From NCBI RefSeq assembly GCF_036699995.1, contig NZ_CP144906.1, positions 623,501 through 687,500 on the forward strand: DNA of 64,000 nt, written 5' to 3'. Position numbers and translations under genes: made by a program. Positions within the stretch are counted from its first letter, which is position 1. The number at the start of each line of letters is the position of its first letter. The notes under the pieces are model-generated. The model had not been told where the DNA came from. It worked only from the letters and a program-made list of their open reading frames with translations, and did not search any database. Shown one piece after another: positions 28,774 to 37,766 of the stretch. This stretch comes from Clostridium beijerinckii (GTDB lineage: Bacteria; Bacillota; Clostridia; Clostridiales; Clostridiaceae).

Positions 28774-28886
28774 ACTACAGTCTGAATTTAACAGATTGTG
28801 GTTTTTCTTTTTGTTTACATTACGTTTAAATTTCATTTAAGTTTAGTTTAAATAGAAACTATATACTATGTTTGTAGAAACAAAAT
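28774..28886 (+). promoter_or_regulatory. Duplicated regulatory cassette, copy B (before the MATE gene)
   Basis: The same order as copy A: hairpin CTACAGTCTG...CAGATTGTGG plus T5 (28775-28806), TTGTTTACATT, heptads TTTAAAT (28825), TTTAAGT (28836) and TTTAAAT (28847), then exactly eight bases and TATACT (28862-28867). The hairpin also serves as the monooxygenase terminator. The two copies align nearly end to end, which shows duplication; the conserved heptad phase and -10 distance argue for selection. Confidence 0.65.
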
Positions 28887-28977
28887 AGGAATTAGAATTA
28901 ATAATATTGAAAGAAGATTATGCCTTATTGTTAAGTGCTAATTTTATTACTTATACAACATGGAAGGAGTTCTTTAT

Positions 28978-30357
28978 ATGGAAAACATGGAAAATATGGA
29001 TCAAAAATCGTTATACTATCTTGAAAAAGCACCTGTCTCTAAAGCAATAATACACATGACTATTCCTATGATACTAAGTAGTATCGCGTCAGTTGTCTAT
29101 AATATCATCGATGCTTTTTTTGTTGGTAAACTTAATAATACTGCAATGATGGCGGCAGTGATACTGGCATTACCATTTTCATTAGTATTAATGGCAATTG
29201 GACAAATGTTTGGAGTAGGTTCTGGAACATATATATCAAGACTTTTAGGTGAAGGTAATACAGACAATACCAAAAAAGTTAGTTCCATTAACTTTTGGTC
29301 ATCAATGCTTATGGGGATTATTCTAATGATGATATGTCTGCCCTTATTATCTTATATGTTGCCGCTTTTAGGAGCAAGTGGTGAAACGCTACAATATACA
29401 AGAAATTTTGTTATGGTACTTGTTATTGGAGCTCCAATTATCATTGTTAATATGGCGCTTGATGCAGCTGTACGTGCAGAGGGTGCATCCACTATTTCTA
29501 TGACTGGTACCATAGCAGGTATTATAATTAATATAATACTTAATCCCTTTTTCATTTTCGTTCTAAATATGAATGTTATGGGATCAGCTCTAGCCTCTGT
29601 TTGTGGTAATATAGTTTCTGGTTTGTATTTTGTATATTATTTGCAAAAGAAGAGTACTGTTCAGAGTTTATCAATCAAGGACTTTAAACCAAGTAAAGAA
29701 ATTTATGGTGAGATTTTTAAGGTTGGAGTTTCAGCTTTATTAATGAGCGGATTTTTTGTCATCATAAGTCTTCTTTTCAATAATTATTCTATGATTTATG
29801 GAGACAGTGTTGTAGCGGGATTTGGAATTGCACAAAGAGTTGTTCAAATTGTAGATTGTATTGGCATGGGCTTTGCGATGGGAGTTGTACCACTAATTGC
29901 ATTTGCTTACTCTGCAAATAATCAAAAGCGTCTCATGGAAATTGTTAAGAAAACTATATTGTATATGATTGGTTTAACATTAACTTTAGGAGCAGTTCTA
30001 TTTGCACTCAGGTTACAGATTATTGGTATCTTCAGTATTGATCCTAAGGTTATTGCCATTGGTCAAATAACTCTCATAGCTCAACTTTCCTCAACTGTTT
30101 TTGCTGCCCTATGTGAATTTTTTACTGGAATTTTTCAAGCTCAAGGTGATGGTGTGAAATCAAATATTATGGCCGCTGTGAGAGGTGTTTTATTTGTCCC
30201 TATTTTGATTGTGGGAAACCTAATATTTGCTGTTAATGGTGTTATTTGGGCTATGACAGCTACAGAAGGGTTATCATGTCTTATAGGAATTGCCCTATGG
30301 CTTGGAATTAGAAGAAAAAGCTTACTAGAAATCTCTATGAATAAACAGATAAGTTAA
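28978..30357 (+). CDS. MATE family multidrug efflux transporter
   Basis: About 459 residues from ATG 28978 (AAGGAG upstream; the in-frame start at 28960 precedes that site). Twelve membrane segments. First half: IPMILSSIASVVYNIIDAFF with GKLNNTAMMAAV; second half repeats the two-fold symmetric layout (FGIAQRVVQIVDCIGMGFAM). MATE proteins export cationic drugs or dyes by sodium or proton antiport. It has its own copy of the duplicated promoter cassette and so is the likely effector of the upstream two-component system. Confidence 0.93.
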   Translation: MENMENMDQKSLYYLEKAPVSKAIIHMTIPMILSSIASVVYNIIDAFFVGKLNNTAMMAAVILALPFSLVLMAIGQMFGVGSGTYISRLLGEGNTDNTKKVSSINFWSSMLMGIILMMICLPLLSYMLPLLGASGETLQYTRNFVMVLVIGAPIIIVNMALDAAVRAEGASTISMTGTIAGIIINIILNPFFIFVLNMNVMGSALASVCGNIVSGLYFVYYLQKKSTVQSLSIKDFKPSKEIYGEIFKVGVSALLMSGFFVIISLLFNNYSMIYGDSVVAGFGIAQRVVQIVDCIGMGFAMGVVPLIAFAYSANNQKRLMEIVKKTILYMIGLTLTLGAVLFALRLQIIGIFSIDPKVIAIGQITLIAQLSSTVFAALCEFFTGIFQAQGDGVKSNIMAAVRGVLFVPILIVGNLIFAVNGVIWAMTATEGLSCLIGIALWLGIRRKSLLEISMNKQIS

Positions 30358-30477
30358 ATTAACCATAACTTTTTAGCATAAGCGAAGATGAGCGGAATGG
30401 TGGGTTCAGAATTTAGATAGTGGTTATAAAAGTATGCTTTATTAAATACTAAAGGATTTTTCTGAATGTAATTAATT

Positions 30478-30525
30478 AAAAATCTTCTGACTGTAGATTC
30501 ATATAGTTAGAGGATTTATTTTTTT
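30478..30525 (+). terminator. Terminator after the MATE gene
   Basis: Imperfect stem AAATCTTCTGACT / AGTTAGAGGATTT followed by a T-run. Confidence 0.6.
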
Positions 30526-30559
30526 ACATATTTTCAGGATAAATAAGCATTAATTTATA

Positions 30560-30593
30560 TTTAAATAAAAAGAGCCCCTAAAGGTAAGGGGCT
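30560..30593 (-). terminator. Minus-strand terminator without an intact gene
   Basis: Perfect stem AGCCCCT/AGGGGCT (30573-30593) followed on the minus strand by CTTTTTATTT. No credible minus-strand gene feeds it; the open frame 30561-30776 minus is a shadow of the CheY remnant. It may be a leftover of a lost gene. Confidence 0.5.
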
Positions 30594-30729
30594 AGTGAAT
30601 AGGTTAAAATAAAAAGCGACTGTGAATGGAGAGTAACTAAATGAGAAACAAATAACATTCAAGAGGTTTCTTTTAATTATATGAAGACTAACATCAAATA
30701 ATTCTAAATAGTAATAGATAATCCTTCTC

Positions 30730-30858
30730 ATTAAGAAACTTTTAATTTGTGATGATGCTAGATTTATTAGAGTCACTTTAAAGGATTCCTTAGAAAGAGA
30801 GGGATATCAAGTAGTTGATGAGGCAGATCCTCGTTATTTTCTTTTAACAATATATTAA
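30730..30858 (+). pseudogene. CheY-like receiver domain remnant
   Basis: The frame from 30733 reads KKLLICDDARFIRVTLKDSL and EREGYQVVDEAD, the first beta-alpha-beta of a CheY-type receiver with its acidic pair Asp-Asp. The start codon position is ATT (30730) instead of ATG and there is no ribosome-binding site. The similarity ends after about 33 residues in an unrelated tail and a stop at 30856. The phospho-acceptor Asp and Lys are missing, so it is not functional. Confidence 0.75.
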
Positions 30859-30935
30859 GAAATGATTAATATATTTGACAAAGAACTGACAAGAAAAAAT
30901 AATAGTATATTCATAAGGAAGGAAGTTTGATATTT

Positions 30936-31193
30936 ATGTTAAGAGAAATTGAAGAATTAAAAATTAAAGATAAAATTACAGTAGAAGACAAACAAATGCT
31001 TAGAAAAGCACTAGATGGAATAAAGGGATGGAAGTTTAATCCGGTTGCAGTTATTACAAATGGAATTGAAGATTATTATTTTATATGTAGAGTAAAAACA
31101 GTAATAAAAGATTTACAAATGAAGATGGCAAAAGTGTATATTAAAATACAAGAAGGGAGTAACCCTAGACTGTTAGCAATAGAAGAAATATAA
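30936..31193 (+). CDS. Small conserved-looking hypothetical protein
   Basis: 85 residues from ATG 30936, with AAGGAAGGAAG ten bases before; a TTG at 30927 is possible. No signal peptide or membrane segment. A helical, charged first third (EELKIKDKITVEDKQMLRKA) is followed by a beta-rich part with a KGWKFNPVAVITNGIEDYYF stretch. Family not recognised. Stand-alone gene, with a weak hairpin (31333-31370) behind it. Confidence 0.6.
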   Translation: MLREIEELKIKDKITVEDKQMLRKALDGIKGWKFNPVAVITNGIEDYYFICRVKTVIKDLQMKMAKVYIKIQEGSNPRLLAIEEI

Positions 31194-31750
31194 TAATTCA
31201 GATACATGAATAAGTAAAAATGGCAATAAACTTATATCTATAATGTATAGAAAAGCAATTTCTAAGTAGAAAGTGTAGGTGAGAGTAGTAAATAAAGGTA
31301 TAAAACTATATTACAATATAAAAAGTTTTTCGAGATAGGCTATGTGATAAAACTAGTCCTATCTTATTTTTATGTGTATTTTAGAAAGAACGATAATTTA
31401 TAAATAGATATTGCAGCTCAATAAAGTTTTTTATCCATAATTCACTTAGTATAAAAGTAGAGAATGCATCAAGCGTAAAAAGCTTTGTCATTAAAAGTTA
31501 AGGCAGTTTTTATTAGAAATAATTTATTAATGACAATGCTTTTTATATGAAAGATTAAATATGTTGATTATGAAGCTAATGATTTTTCTAAGTTCTTTAT
31601 AAAATTATTAAAAAAAGTTACTAGGTTTATTAATTATAATATTTAAATTTGATGGAATATAAAAATATTATATAGGCAAAAGTACAGATAGTAATTAAAA
31701 TGATATTATGAAGATATATTATATTACATAAGATGCTGGGAGGAAATACA
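31194..31750. other. Long A+T-rich intergenic region with two inverted repeats
   Basis: No gene supported. It contains a weak terminator-like hairpin at 31333-31370 (AGATAGG/CCTATCT then TTATTTTT) and an inverted repeat with 18-base arms (31477-31494 and 31527-31544, AAAAAGCTTTGTCATTAA, one mismatch). The remainder is A+T-rich spacer. The nfo ribosome-binding site GGGAGG is at its end. Confidence 0.45.
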
Positions 31751-32584
31751 ATGTTAAAGATAGGTTGCCATTTATCGGCTTCAAAAGGATTCAAGAATAT
31801 GGGAGAAGAGGCTATTAGCATAGGCGGAAATACATTTCAATTTTTTACTAGAAATCCAAGAGGGAGCAAAGCAAAGGCTATAGATGAAACAGATATAAAA
31901 GAATTTTTAAAGTTAGTAGAAGAAAATAATTTCTCTAAAATATTAGGTCATGCACCATATACGTTAAATGCTTGTTCTGCAGATGAGAACACAAGAAAGT
32001 TTGCAGTAGAGGTAATGAAGGATGATTTAGAGAGGATGGAGTATATTCCTAATAATCTTTATAATTTTCATCCAGGAAGTCATGTTAAGCAAGGCGTAGA
32101 GATTGGAATTAAATATATTTCAGATATGCTAAACGCAGTGCTTAAACCTGAACAAACAACTACTGTATTGCTTGAAACAATGGCAGGAAAGGGGACCGAA
32201 ATTGGACGTACATTTGATGAATTGAAAGAGATTTTAAATAATGTAGAATTATCACACAAGGTAGGTGTTTGTCTTGATACATGTCATGTTTATGATGCAG
32301 GGTATGATATTGTTAATAATTTAGATGAAGTAGTAGAACAATTTGATAAGATAATTGGCTTAGATAAATTATGTGCAATACATTTAAATGATAGTATGAA
32401 TCCATTTGGAAGTCATAAAGACAGGCATCAAAAAATAGGAGAAGGTTCTATTGGATTAGAGGGAATTAAGAATATTATTAATCATCCAATGTTATGCAAT
32501 TTACCATTTTTCCTTGAGACACCAAATGAGCTTGATGGATATGCAAGGGAGATAGAATTATTGAAGAGTATATATCAAAATTAA
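31751..32584 (+). CDS. nfo: Endonuclease IV (AP endonuclease)
   Basis: About 277 residues from ATG 31751 ([18 protein letters not shown]), preceded by GGGAGG; a frame start at 31733 lies in that site. TIM-barrel with zinc-binding motifs: [56 protein letters not shown] and FFLETPNE, all intact. It cleaves 5' to abasic sites in base excision repair, in the cytosol. Core gene; it marks the end of the accessory stretch. Confidence 0.96.
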   Translation: MLKIGCHLSASKGFKNMGEEAISIGGNTFQFFTRNPRGSKAKAIDETDIKEFLKLVEENNFSKILGHAPYTLNACSADENTRKFAVEVMKDDLERMEYIPNNLYNFHPGSHVKQGVEIGIKYISDMLNAVLKPEQTTTVLLETMAGKGTEIGRTFDELKEILNNVELSHKVGVCLDTCHVYDAGYDIVNNLDEVVEQFDKIIGLDKLCAIHLNDSMNPFGSHKDRHQKIGEGSIGLEGIKNIINHPMLCNLPFFLETPNELDGYAREIELLKSIYQN

Positions 32585-32757
32585 AAATATTTATTGATAA
32601 AATTATATGCTCTGTATAGCGTAATTTTACTAATCAAATTGCATTATGAATAAAAAATAATAATATAGCAATATTACTTCTATAATAAATATTAAGTAAT
32701 ATAGAGAATTATGATATACTTAAGCTGTTAAAATATACATAAAAGGTGGAAAAAGTT

Positions 32758-33438
32758 ATGAGGATCACGAAGAAGAAAAGTTTTGTTTTTATAACAATTA
32801 TAGTGGGAATATTTTTATTGGTAGGTTGCGGAAATAAAAATGCTAGCAATGGAAAAGGGGAAGCAGATAATTCCTCTAAAACAAGTGAAAGCAATGAGGC
32901 AACTCCATCAGCAAATAGTAAGGACCTGCCAATAGCTACTATAAAAGTAGAAGGATTTGGAGAAATTCAAGCTGAATTATATCCTGAAATTGCTCCTAAT
33001 ACTGTTAACAACTTTATATATTTAGCCAATAAAGGCTTTTATAACAATTTAAAATTCCATAGAGTAATTAAAGGGTTTATGATCCAAGGAGGAGATCCTA
33101 AAGGAAATGGAACCGGTGGGCCAGGTTACTCAATTGAAGGGGAATTTACTTCTAATGGTTTTGCAAACAGTTTAAAGCATACAAAAGGAGTATTATCTAT
33201 GGCAAGAGCACAAGATCCTAACAGTGCAGGAAGTCAATTTTTTATAATGTCAGGAGATGCACCAAATCTTGATGGAGAATATGCTGCTTTTGGAAAAGTA
33301 ATATCAGGGTTAGATATAGTAGATAAAATTCAAAATGTAGAAACTAGTTCTGCTGATGCACCTAAAAAGGATGTTGTAATTACATCAATAACTGTTGATA
33401 CAAAAGGTGTGGAATACAAAGAACCGAATAAAAAGTAA
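32758..33438 (+). CDS. Cyclophilin-type peptidyl-prolyl isomerase, lipoprotein
   Basis: About 226 residues from ATG 32758 (AAAGGTGG upstream). Lipoprotein signal with lipobox LVGC near residue 24, an Asn/Ser/Glu-rich linker to about residue 60, then a complete cyclophilin domain with FHRVIKGFMIQGGDP, GGPGYSIEGEF, SMARAQDPNSAGSQFF and FGKVISGLDIVDKI. It accelerates proline isomerisation in proteins folding outside the membrane. Monocistronic; convergent with cstA through a shared terminator. Confidence 0.92.
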   Translation: MRITKKKSFVFITIIVGIFLLVGCGNKNASNGKGEADNSSKTSESNEATPSANSKDLPIATIKVEGFGEIQAELYPEIAPNTVNNFIYLANKGFYNNLKFHRVIKGFMIQGGDPKGNGTGGPGYSIEGEFTSNGFANSLKHTKGVLSMARAQDPNSAGSQFFIMSGDAPNLDGEYAAFGKVISGLDIVDKIQNVETSSADAPKKDVVITSITVDTKGVEYKEPNKK

Positions 33439-33474
33439 ATTTATAAATGTAGCTTATAATCTAAGAATACATGA

Positions 33475-33524
33475 TTTAGTGGAGACTTATATGACTAATA
33501 TTAATCATATAAGTCTCCACTAAA
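33475..33524. terminator. Bidirectional terminator between the cyclophilin and cstA genes
   Basis: Perfect palindrome with arms TTTAGTGGAGACTTATATGA and its complement ATATAAGTCTCCACTAAA. T-rich on the plus strand, and serves the convergent cstA on the minus strand. Confidence 0.85.
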
Positions 33525-33538
33525 ATTTTATCAGGCAT

Positions 33539-35335
33539 TTATTGGATAGCTTGCGTAATGGAGTTTATTTTATCACTGGGATGCTTATTCCAATTATTTT
33601 TCCAAGATTTAATACATTCATATAGGATTATAATTAACATAGCAAGTATTATAACTGATAACACGGTTAATGTAGTCTTACCATTTGGAATATAGTTATT
33701 AAAGATATTTTCAATAGAAGCTGTTGAAGTTGTTATAGCGATAAATATCATAGGTAATATTGTTATAGTGGTATATTTTTTCTTGCCCATCTCTATAAGT
33801 ACAGAAGTTCCGATTGCAAAAGCAATTGCGGCAAGAGTTTGATTGGCGACTCCAAATAGAGGCCAAATAGTTGAAATGTTACCACTATAAAGTAAAGCTC
33901 CCCAGCTAAGTGACATTAATGCACTGAAAAATACTAGATTAAATTTAGAATCTTTTTTAGCAAGTGGTTTGTACATTTTGCCAAAAAGATCTTGTAATAA
34001 ATATCTTCCTATTCTTGTTCCTGAATCTATAGTTGTTAAAATAAATAATGCTTCAAACATTATACAGAAATGATACCAATAAGACATTAAGGTTGATGCA
34101 CCAGGTAGCTTTTGGAACACATATGTCATACCAACGGCTAAAGACACAGATCCACCAGGCCTTCCAGCAAGTTTCTCACCAACAAGTGACTCGAGCATTC
34201 CTAAATCTTTTGGGACTAAATTTAATTTATCAAAAACTTCTGGCAAGGAGTTTATAGCAAAATAATCAGATGTAGGCAATGATGTAGCTGCAATCAATGC
34301 CATGAGGGAGACAAAAGCCTCAAGTAACATAGAACCATAACCTATTGGAAGAATATCTTTTTCACTCTTTATTAGTTTTGGAGTAGTTCCAGTGCTAATA
34401 AGTGAATGGAATCCAGATAGCGCACCACATGCTATTGTTATGAATAAAAACGGAAATACTTTACCGCTGACAACCGGACCACCACCATGAACGTATTGAG
34501 TTAGTGCAGGCATTTCTAAATTTGGTCTGACTATTATTATACCGATAACTAAAGCGCCAATAACTCCAAGTTTCATATAAGTACTTAGATAATCACGAGG
34601 TAATAATAATAGCCATACAGGTAAAGCCGCAGCACAGAATCCATAGATTACTAATATTACAGATAGTTGTTTAGTATCAAGAGTCAAAAAATTACCAAGA
34701 GTTGTACCTTCAATTTGTGGCCCAAAGATAACTGCAAGCATTATTAAAGCCATACCTATTATAGTAGCCTCACCTATTTTACCAGGTCTAATGTATTTTA
34801 AATAAATTCCTATAAAAATTGCGATTGGAATAGTAGCTCCAACTGTAAATGTACCCCAAGGGCTATTATAAAGTGAGTTAACGACTGGTAAGCCAAGACC
34901 AGCCATTGTAATTATTAATATGAAAATAACTGAAATGGAAGTAATAAAGCCAATTCTTTTTCCTAATGTATGCTTTGCAATTTCTGCTATGGACTCACCA
35001 TTAAACCTGACTGATGCGAAAAGCATTATCATGTCATGAACTGCACCAGCAGCAACGGAACCAATCAATATCCAGAGAGCACCAGGAAGGTAACCAAACT
35101 GGGCTGCTAAAACGGGTCCGATAAGAGGACCGGCTCCTGCAATAGCTGCAAAGTGATGACCTAGCAGAACCCACTTATTTGTTGGAACATAATCCTTGCC
35201 ATCATTGTATATTTCTGAAGGAACTTTTTTAGATTCATCTAAAACCAATACCTTTGCAGCAATGAAAGCGCCGTAGAATCTGTATGATAGTATTAGAATT
35301 AAAGCACCAATGATAACTAAAACAATAGAATTCAT
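33539..35335 (-). CDS. cstA: CstA family peptide/pyruvate transporter
   Basis: 598 residues. About 16-18 hydrophobic segments. The CstA N-terminal motif is clear: YRFYGAFIAAKVLVLDE, then VPTNKWVLLGHHFAAIAGAG and GPLIGPVLAAQFGYLPG. Clostridial members are shorter than E. coli CstA/BtsT. CstA proteins import peptides or pyruvate on carbon starvation. ATG follows AAGGGG. Divergent from a LytS/LytTR pair, the type of regulator that controls btsT/cstA-like genes in E. coli; inferred regulation here. Confidence 0.92.
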   Translation of the reverse strand: MNSIVLVIIGALILILSYRFYGAFIAAKVLVLDESKKVPSEIYNDGKDYVPTNKWVLLGHHFAAIAGAGPLIGPVLAAQFGYLPGALWILIGSVAAGAVHDMIMLFASVRFNGESIAEIAKHTLGKRIGFITSISVIFILIITMAGLGLPVVNSLYNSPWGTFTVGATIPIAIFIGIYLKYIRPGKIGEATIIGMALIMLAVIFGPQIEGTTLGNFLTLDTKQLSVILVIYGFCAAALPVWLLLLPRDYLSTYMKLGVIGALVIGIIIVRPNLEMPALTQYVHGGGPVVSGKVFPFLFITIACGALSGFHSLISTGTTPKLIKSEKDILPIGYGSMLLEAFVSLMALIAATSLPTSDYFAINSLPEVFDKLNLVPKDLGMLESLVGEKLAGRPGGSVSLAVGMTYVFQKLPGASTLMSYWYHFCIMFEALFILTTIDSGTRIGRYLLQDLFGKMYKPLAKKDSKFNLVFFSALMSLSWGALLYSGNISTIWPLFGVANQTLAAIAFAIGTSVLIEMGKKKYTTITILPMIFIAITTSTASIENIFNNYIPNGKTTLTVLSVIILAMLIIILYECIKSWKNNWNKHPSDKINSITQAIQ

Positions 35336-35493
35336 ATATACATCCCCTTTGTGTAAATGTTTTCTTTACATTGCTAATCTAACATTAGAAATAAATAATT
35401 ACTACATTTTACATGTGAAATGCTATATTTGATGGATGAATTAACAAAACATGGTGGTAGTTTGCAATAAGTTTTATATAAATGAAGTATAAA

Positions 35494-35521
35494 TTGAGAT
35501 TTTTTTACATAGTAGTATAAT
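35494..35521 (+). promoter_or_regulatory. Probable promoter of the lytS-type gene
   Basis: TTGAGA, a 16-base spacer, then TATAAT, about 34 bases before the kinase start. The divergent region to cstA (35336-35493) also has a short inverted repeat, GTAAATG/CTTTACAT-like at 35355-35375, near the cstA start, that could be a regulatory site. Confidence 0.4.
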
Positions 35522-35554
35522 TTATGTATATAGGGACGGAAAGGAGGTAATAGT

Positions 35555-36748
35555 ATGTTGATGGTAAATATGTTAGAGAGAATGGCACTTATAACAATAT
35601 TTATATATATAATACTACAAACTAATATTATGAAGTGTTTTGTTAAGGACAAGTTTGATAGAAAAGACAAGATGATGATGATAATTATATTCTCAATCCT
35701 TGCTATTTTAGGAACTTATTTTGGAATATATATAAAAGATCAATCATTAGCAAATAGCAGACCAGTTGGAGCGATAGTTGCAGGATATTTAGGGGGACCT
35801 GTTATTGGAATTATAGTGGGATTTATAAGTGGATTGCATAGGTATTCGTTTGGCGGATTTACGGCGTTAGCTTGCGGATTATCAACAATTGTGGAAGGCG
35901 CAATAGGTGGAGGATTTAGAATATTATTTAAGGAAAAGGGGCTAAACCCAGCTGTTGCAGGGTTAGCAGCAGTAGTAGCAGAAATTACTCAAATGATAAT
36001 TATATTAATGTTTTCTAAAGATATAAATTCAGCAATAGATCTTGAGAAAACAATAGCATTATCTATGATACTTATAAATTCTATTGGTGTATTTTTAATA
36101 GTTATGGTAATTGAAAGCTCAAAAAAATTAGTTGATGGTGAAGTAAAACTTATAAAATTAAAAGAAGAAAATAAAGTAGCGGAATTAAAGGCTTTAAAAG
36201 CACAAATAGAGCCTCATTTTTTATTTAATTCTCTTAATGTGATAAGTGCGTATTGTAGAACTGATGGAGAAAAAGCAAGGGAACTTATATTAAATCTTTC
36301 AAATTATTTTAGGGCTACGCTAGAAATCGAAGGAGATTTTTCTACACTAAAAAAAGAATTGGCTTTGGTAAAGGCTTATGTAGCAATTGAACAAGCTAGA
36401 TTCTCAAATAGACTAGAAGTGAAATTTTTAATAGATGATAATTTACTGGATATAAAGTTTCCAATACTCATACTTCAACCAATTGTAGAAAATTCAATTA
36501 AACATGGGATACTGAAAAAAATTAATGGTGGGATAGTAACAATTTCGATTAGAAATGGTGAAGATGACGTTAACATTGAAATTAGTGATAATGGAGTAGG
36601 ATTTGAAAATGCAGATGAATCTTTGTCAACTGGACTCGGCCTTAAAAATATTAATAATAGACTTAGATTATTGTATGGGGAAAGTTATTCTTTAAATATA
36701 ACAAGCTCAAATAATGGAAGCAGTGTTAGCTTTAACATTCCAAAATAA
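35555..36748 (+). CDS. LytS-type sensor histidine kinase
   Basis: 397 residues, ATG after GGAAAGGAGG. N-terminal 5TMR_LYT membrane domain (about residues 1-195) with GAIVAGYLGGPVIGIIVGFI and a Gly-rich GFTALACGLSTIVEGAIGG loop. Histidine kinase of the LytS class: phospho-acceptor in QIEPHFLFNSLN, then the ATPase with QPIVENSIKHGI, SDNGVGF and GLGLKNINNRLRL. It phosphorylates the LytTR regulator encoded six bases or so downstream. Divergent from cstA, so its signal may be pyruvate or peptides by analogy to BtsS. Confidence 0.92.
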   Translation: MLMVNMLERMALITIFIYIILQTNIMKCFVKDKFDRKDKMMMIIIFSILAILGTYFGIYIKDQSLANSRPVGAIVAGYLGGPVIGIIVGFISGLHRYSFGGFTALACGLSTIVEGAIGGGFRILFKEKGLNPAVAGLAAVVAEITQMIIILMFSKDINSAIDLEKTIALSMILINSIGVFLIVMVIESSKKLVDGEVKLIKLKEENKVAELKALKAQIEPHFLFNSLNVISAYCRTDGEKARELILNLSNYFRATLEIEGDFSTLKKELALVKAYVAIEQARFSNRLEVKFLIDDNLLDIKFPILILQPIVENSIKHGILKKINGGIVTISIRNGEDDVNIEISDNGVGFENADESLSTGLGLKNINNRLRLLYGESYSLNITSSNNGSSVSFNIPK

Positions 36749-36774
36749 TTATTATGATTAAGGGGGAAATTAAA

Positions 36775-37533
36775 TTGAAATTACTAGATGAGATAAAAGT
36801 AGTAATAGTAGAGGATGAAGCAATATCTAGCGATGAGTTAAAATACATAATATCTAAGGATGGTAGATTTAAAGTTGTGGGGCAAGCCTATGATGGAATA
36901 GGTGCATTAACTTTAATAGAGAGTGAGGAACCAGATATTGCTTTTATTGATATTAATATTCCAGGAAAAAACGGAATAAAGTTAGCGGAAGAAGTAAAAG
37001 AGATATTTCCGGATGTAATTCTAATTTTTTTAACAGCATATGATACTTATGCAATAAAGGCTTTTGAACTTAAAATTTATGATTATATACTAAAGCCATA
37101 TGATGAAAAGAGAATAGCGGAATCGTTAAATTGTGCGTTAAGTACAATTATTAATAGAAATGAGAATGAAATAATAGATATATTAAGTAAACTTGAAAAT
37201 AAACAAGCATTGAAAAAAATCCCATGTGAGAATAATGGAAAAATAATTCTTATCGATGTTAACAAAATTTCCTTCTTTTATTCAGAAGGAGAGAGGAATT
37301 ATGTTAAGACTAATAAAGAGATTTATTGCACAACAAAAACTTTACAAGAGTTGACTGAGAAAACAAATTTTTTTAGATGCCACAGGAGTTATGTAGTCAA
37401 TCTTGAAAAAGTTAAAGAAGTCTATCCTTGGTTTAACGGGACTTATAAGTTAATTATCGATGATGATGAAAATAATGAAATACCAGTGAGCAGATCTCAT
37501 GTTAAGGAAATAAAGATTATTTTAGGACTATAA
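36775..37533 (+). CDS. LytTR family response regulator
   Basis: About 252 residues from TTG 36775, which follows AAGGGGGAAA; an ATG at 36754 in the same frame lacks a ribosome-binding site. Receiver domain with phospho-acceptor Asp59 (IAFIDINIPGKNG) and Lys in YILKPYDE. C-terminal LytTR DNA-binding domain (about 148-250, KIPCENNGKIILIDVNKISF, FFRCHRSYVVNLEKV, EIPVSRSHVKEIK). Operon with the LytS kinase; likely controls cstA. Confidence 0.92.
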   Translation: MKLLDEIKVVIVEDEAISSDELKYIISKDGRFKVVGQAYDGIGALTLIESEEPDIAFIDINIPGKNGIKLAEEVKEIFPDVILIFLTAYDTYAIKAFELKIYDYILKPYDEKRIAESLNCALSTIINRNENEIIDILSKLENKQALKKIPCENNGKIILIDVNKISFFYSEGERNYVKTNKEIYCTTKTLQELTEKTNFFRCHRSYVVNLEKVKEVYPWFNGTYKLIIDDDENNEIPVSRSHVKEIKIILGL

Positions 37534-37664
37534 TATTATCTTAAATTTTAGAAATGAATAAATTTTAAAGAATATCAATTAGAATTAAGTTTTGCAAATT
37601 AAGAAATCGAGTAAATTTATTAAAGAAAATATCAACTTATTTATTTGCAATTTATGAAAGAGCC

Positions 37665-37726
37665 TAAATAAAGGATAATCCTTATGTATAATGTTAGCAA
37701 GCCTAACAATGGATATCCTTTATTTA
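37665..37726. terminator. Bidirectional terminator between the LytTR and MerR genes
   Basis: Arms TAAATAAAGGATAATCC and GGATATCCTTTATTTA, with an inner small hairpin GTTAG...CTAAC. T-rich on both strands. Confidence 0.8.
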
Positions 37727-37766
37727 AATTATTTATAATATAAATACAAGTTTTATATTATATTAG

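Noticed and set aside
30561..30776. Minus-strand frame ending at the orphan terminator
   Set aside because: No ribosome-binding site, antisense of the CheY remnant; product has no family features.
35374..35670. Minus-strand frame across the cstA-lytS divergent region
   Set aside because: Overlaps the start of the kinase gene out of frame, A+T-biased composition, no family resemblance.
36754..36774. ATG start 21 bases upstream of the chosen LytTR regulator start
   Set aside because: The bases before it are the end of the kinase gene without a ribosome-binding site, while TTG 36775 follows AAGGGGG.
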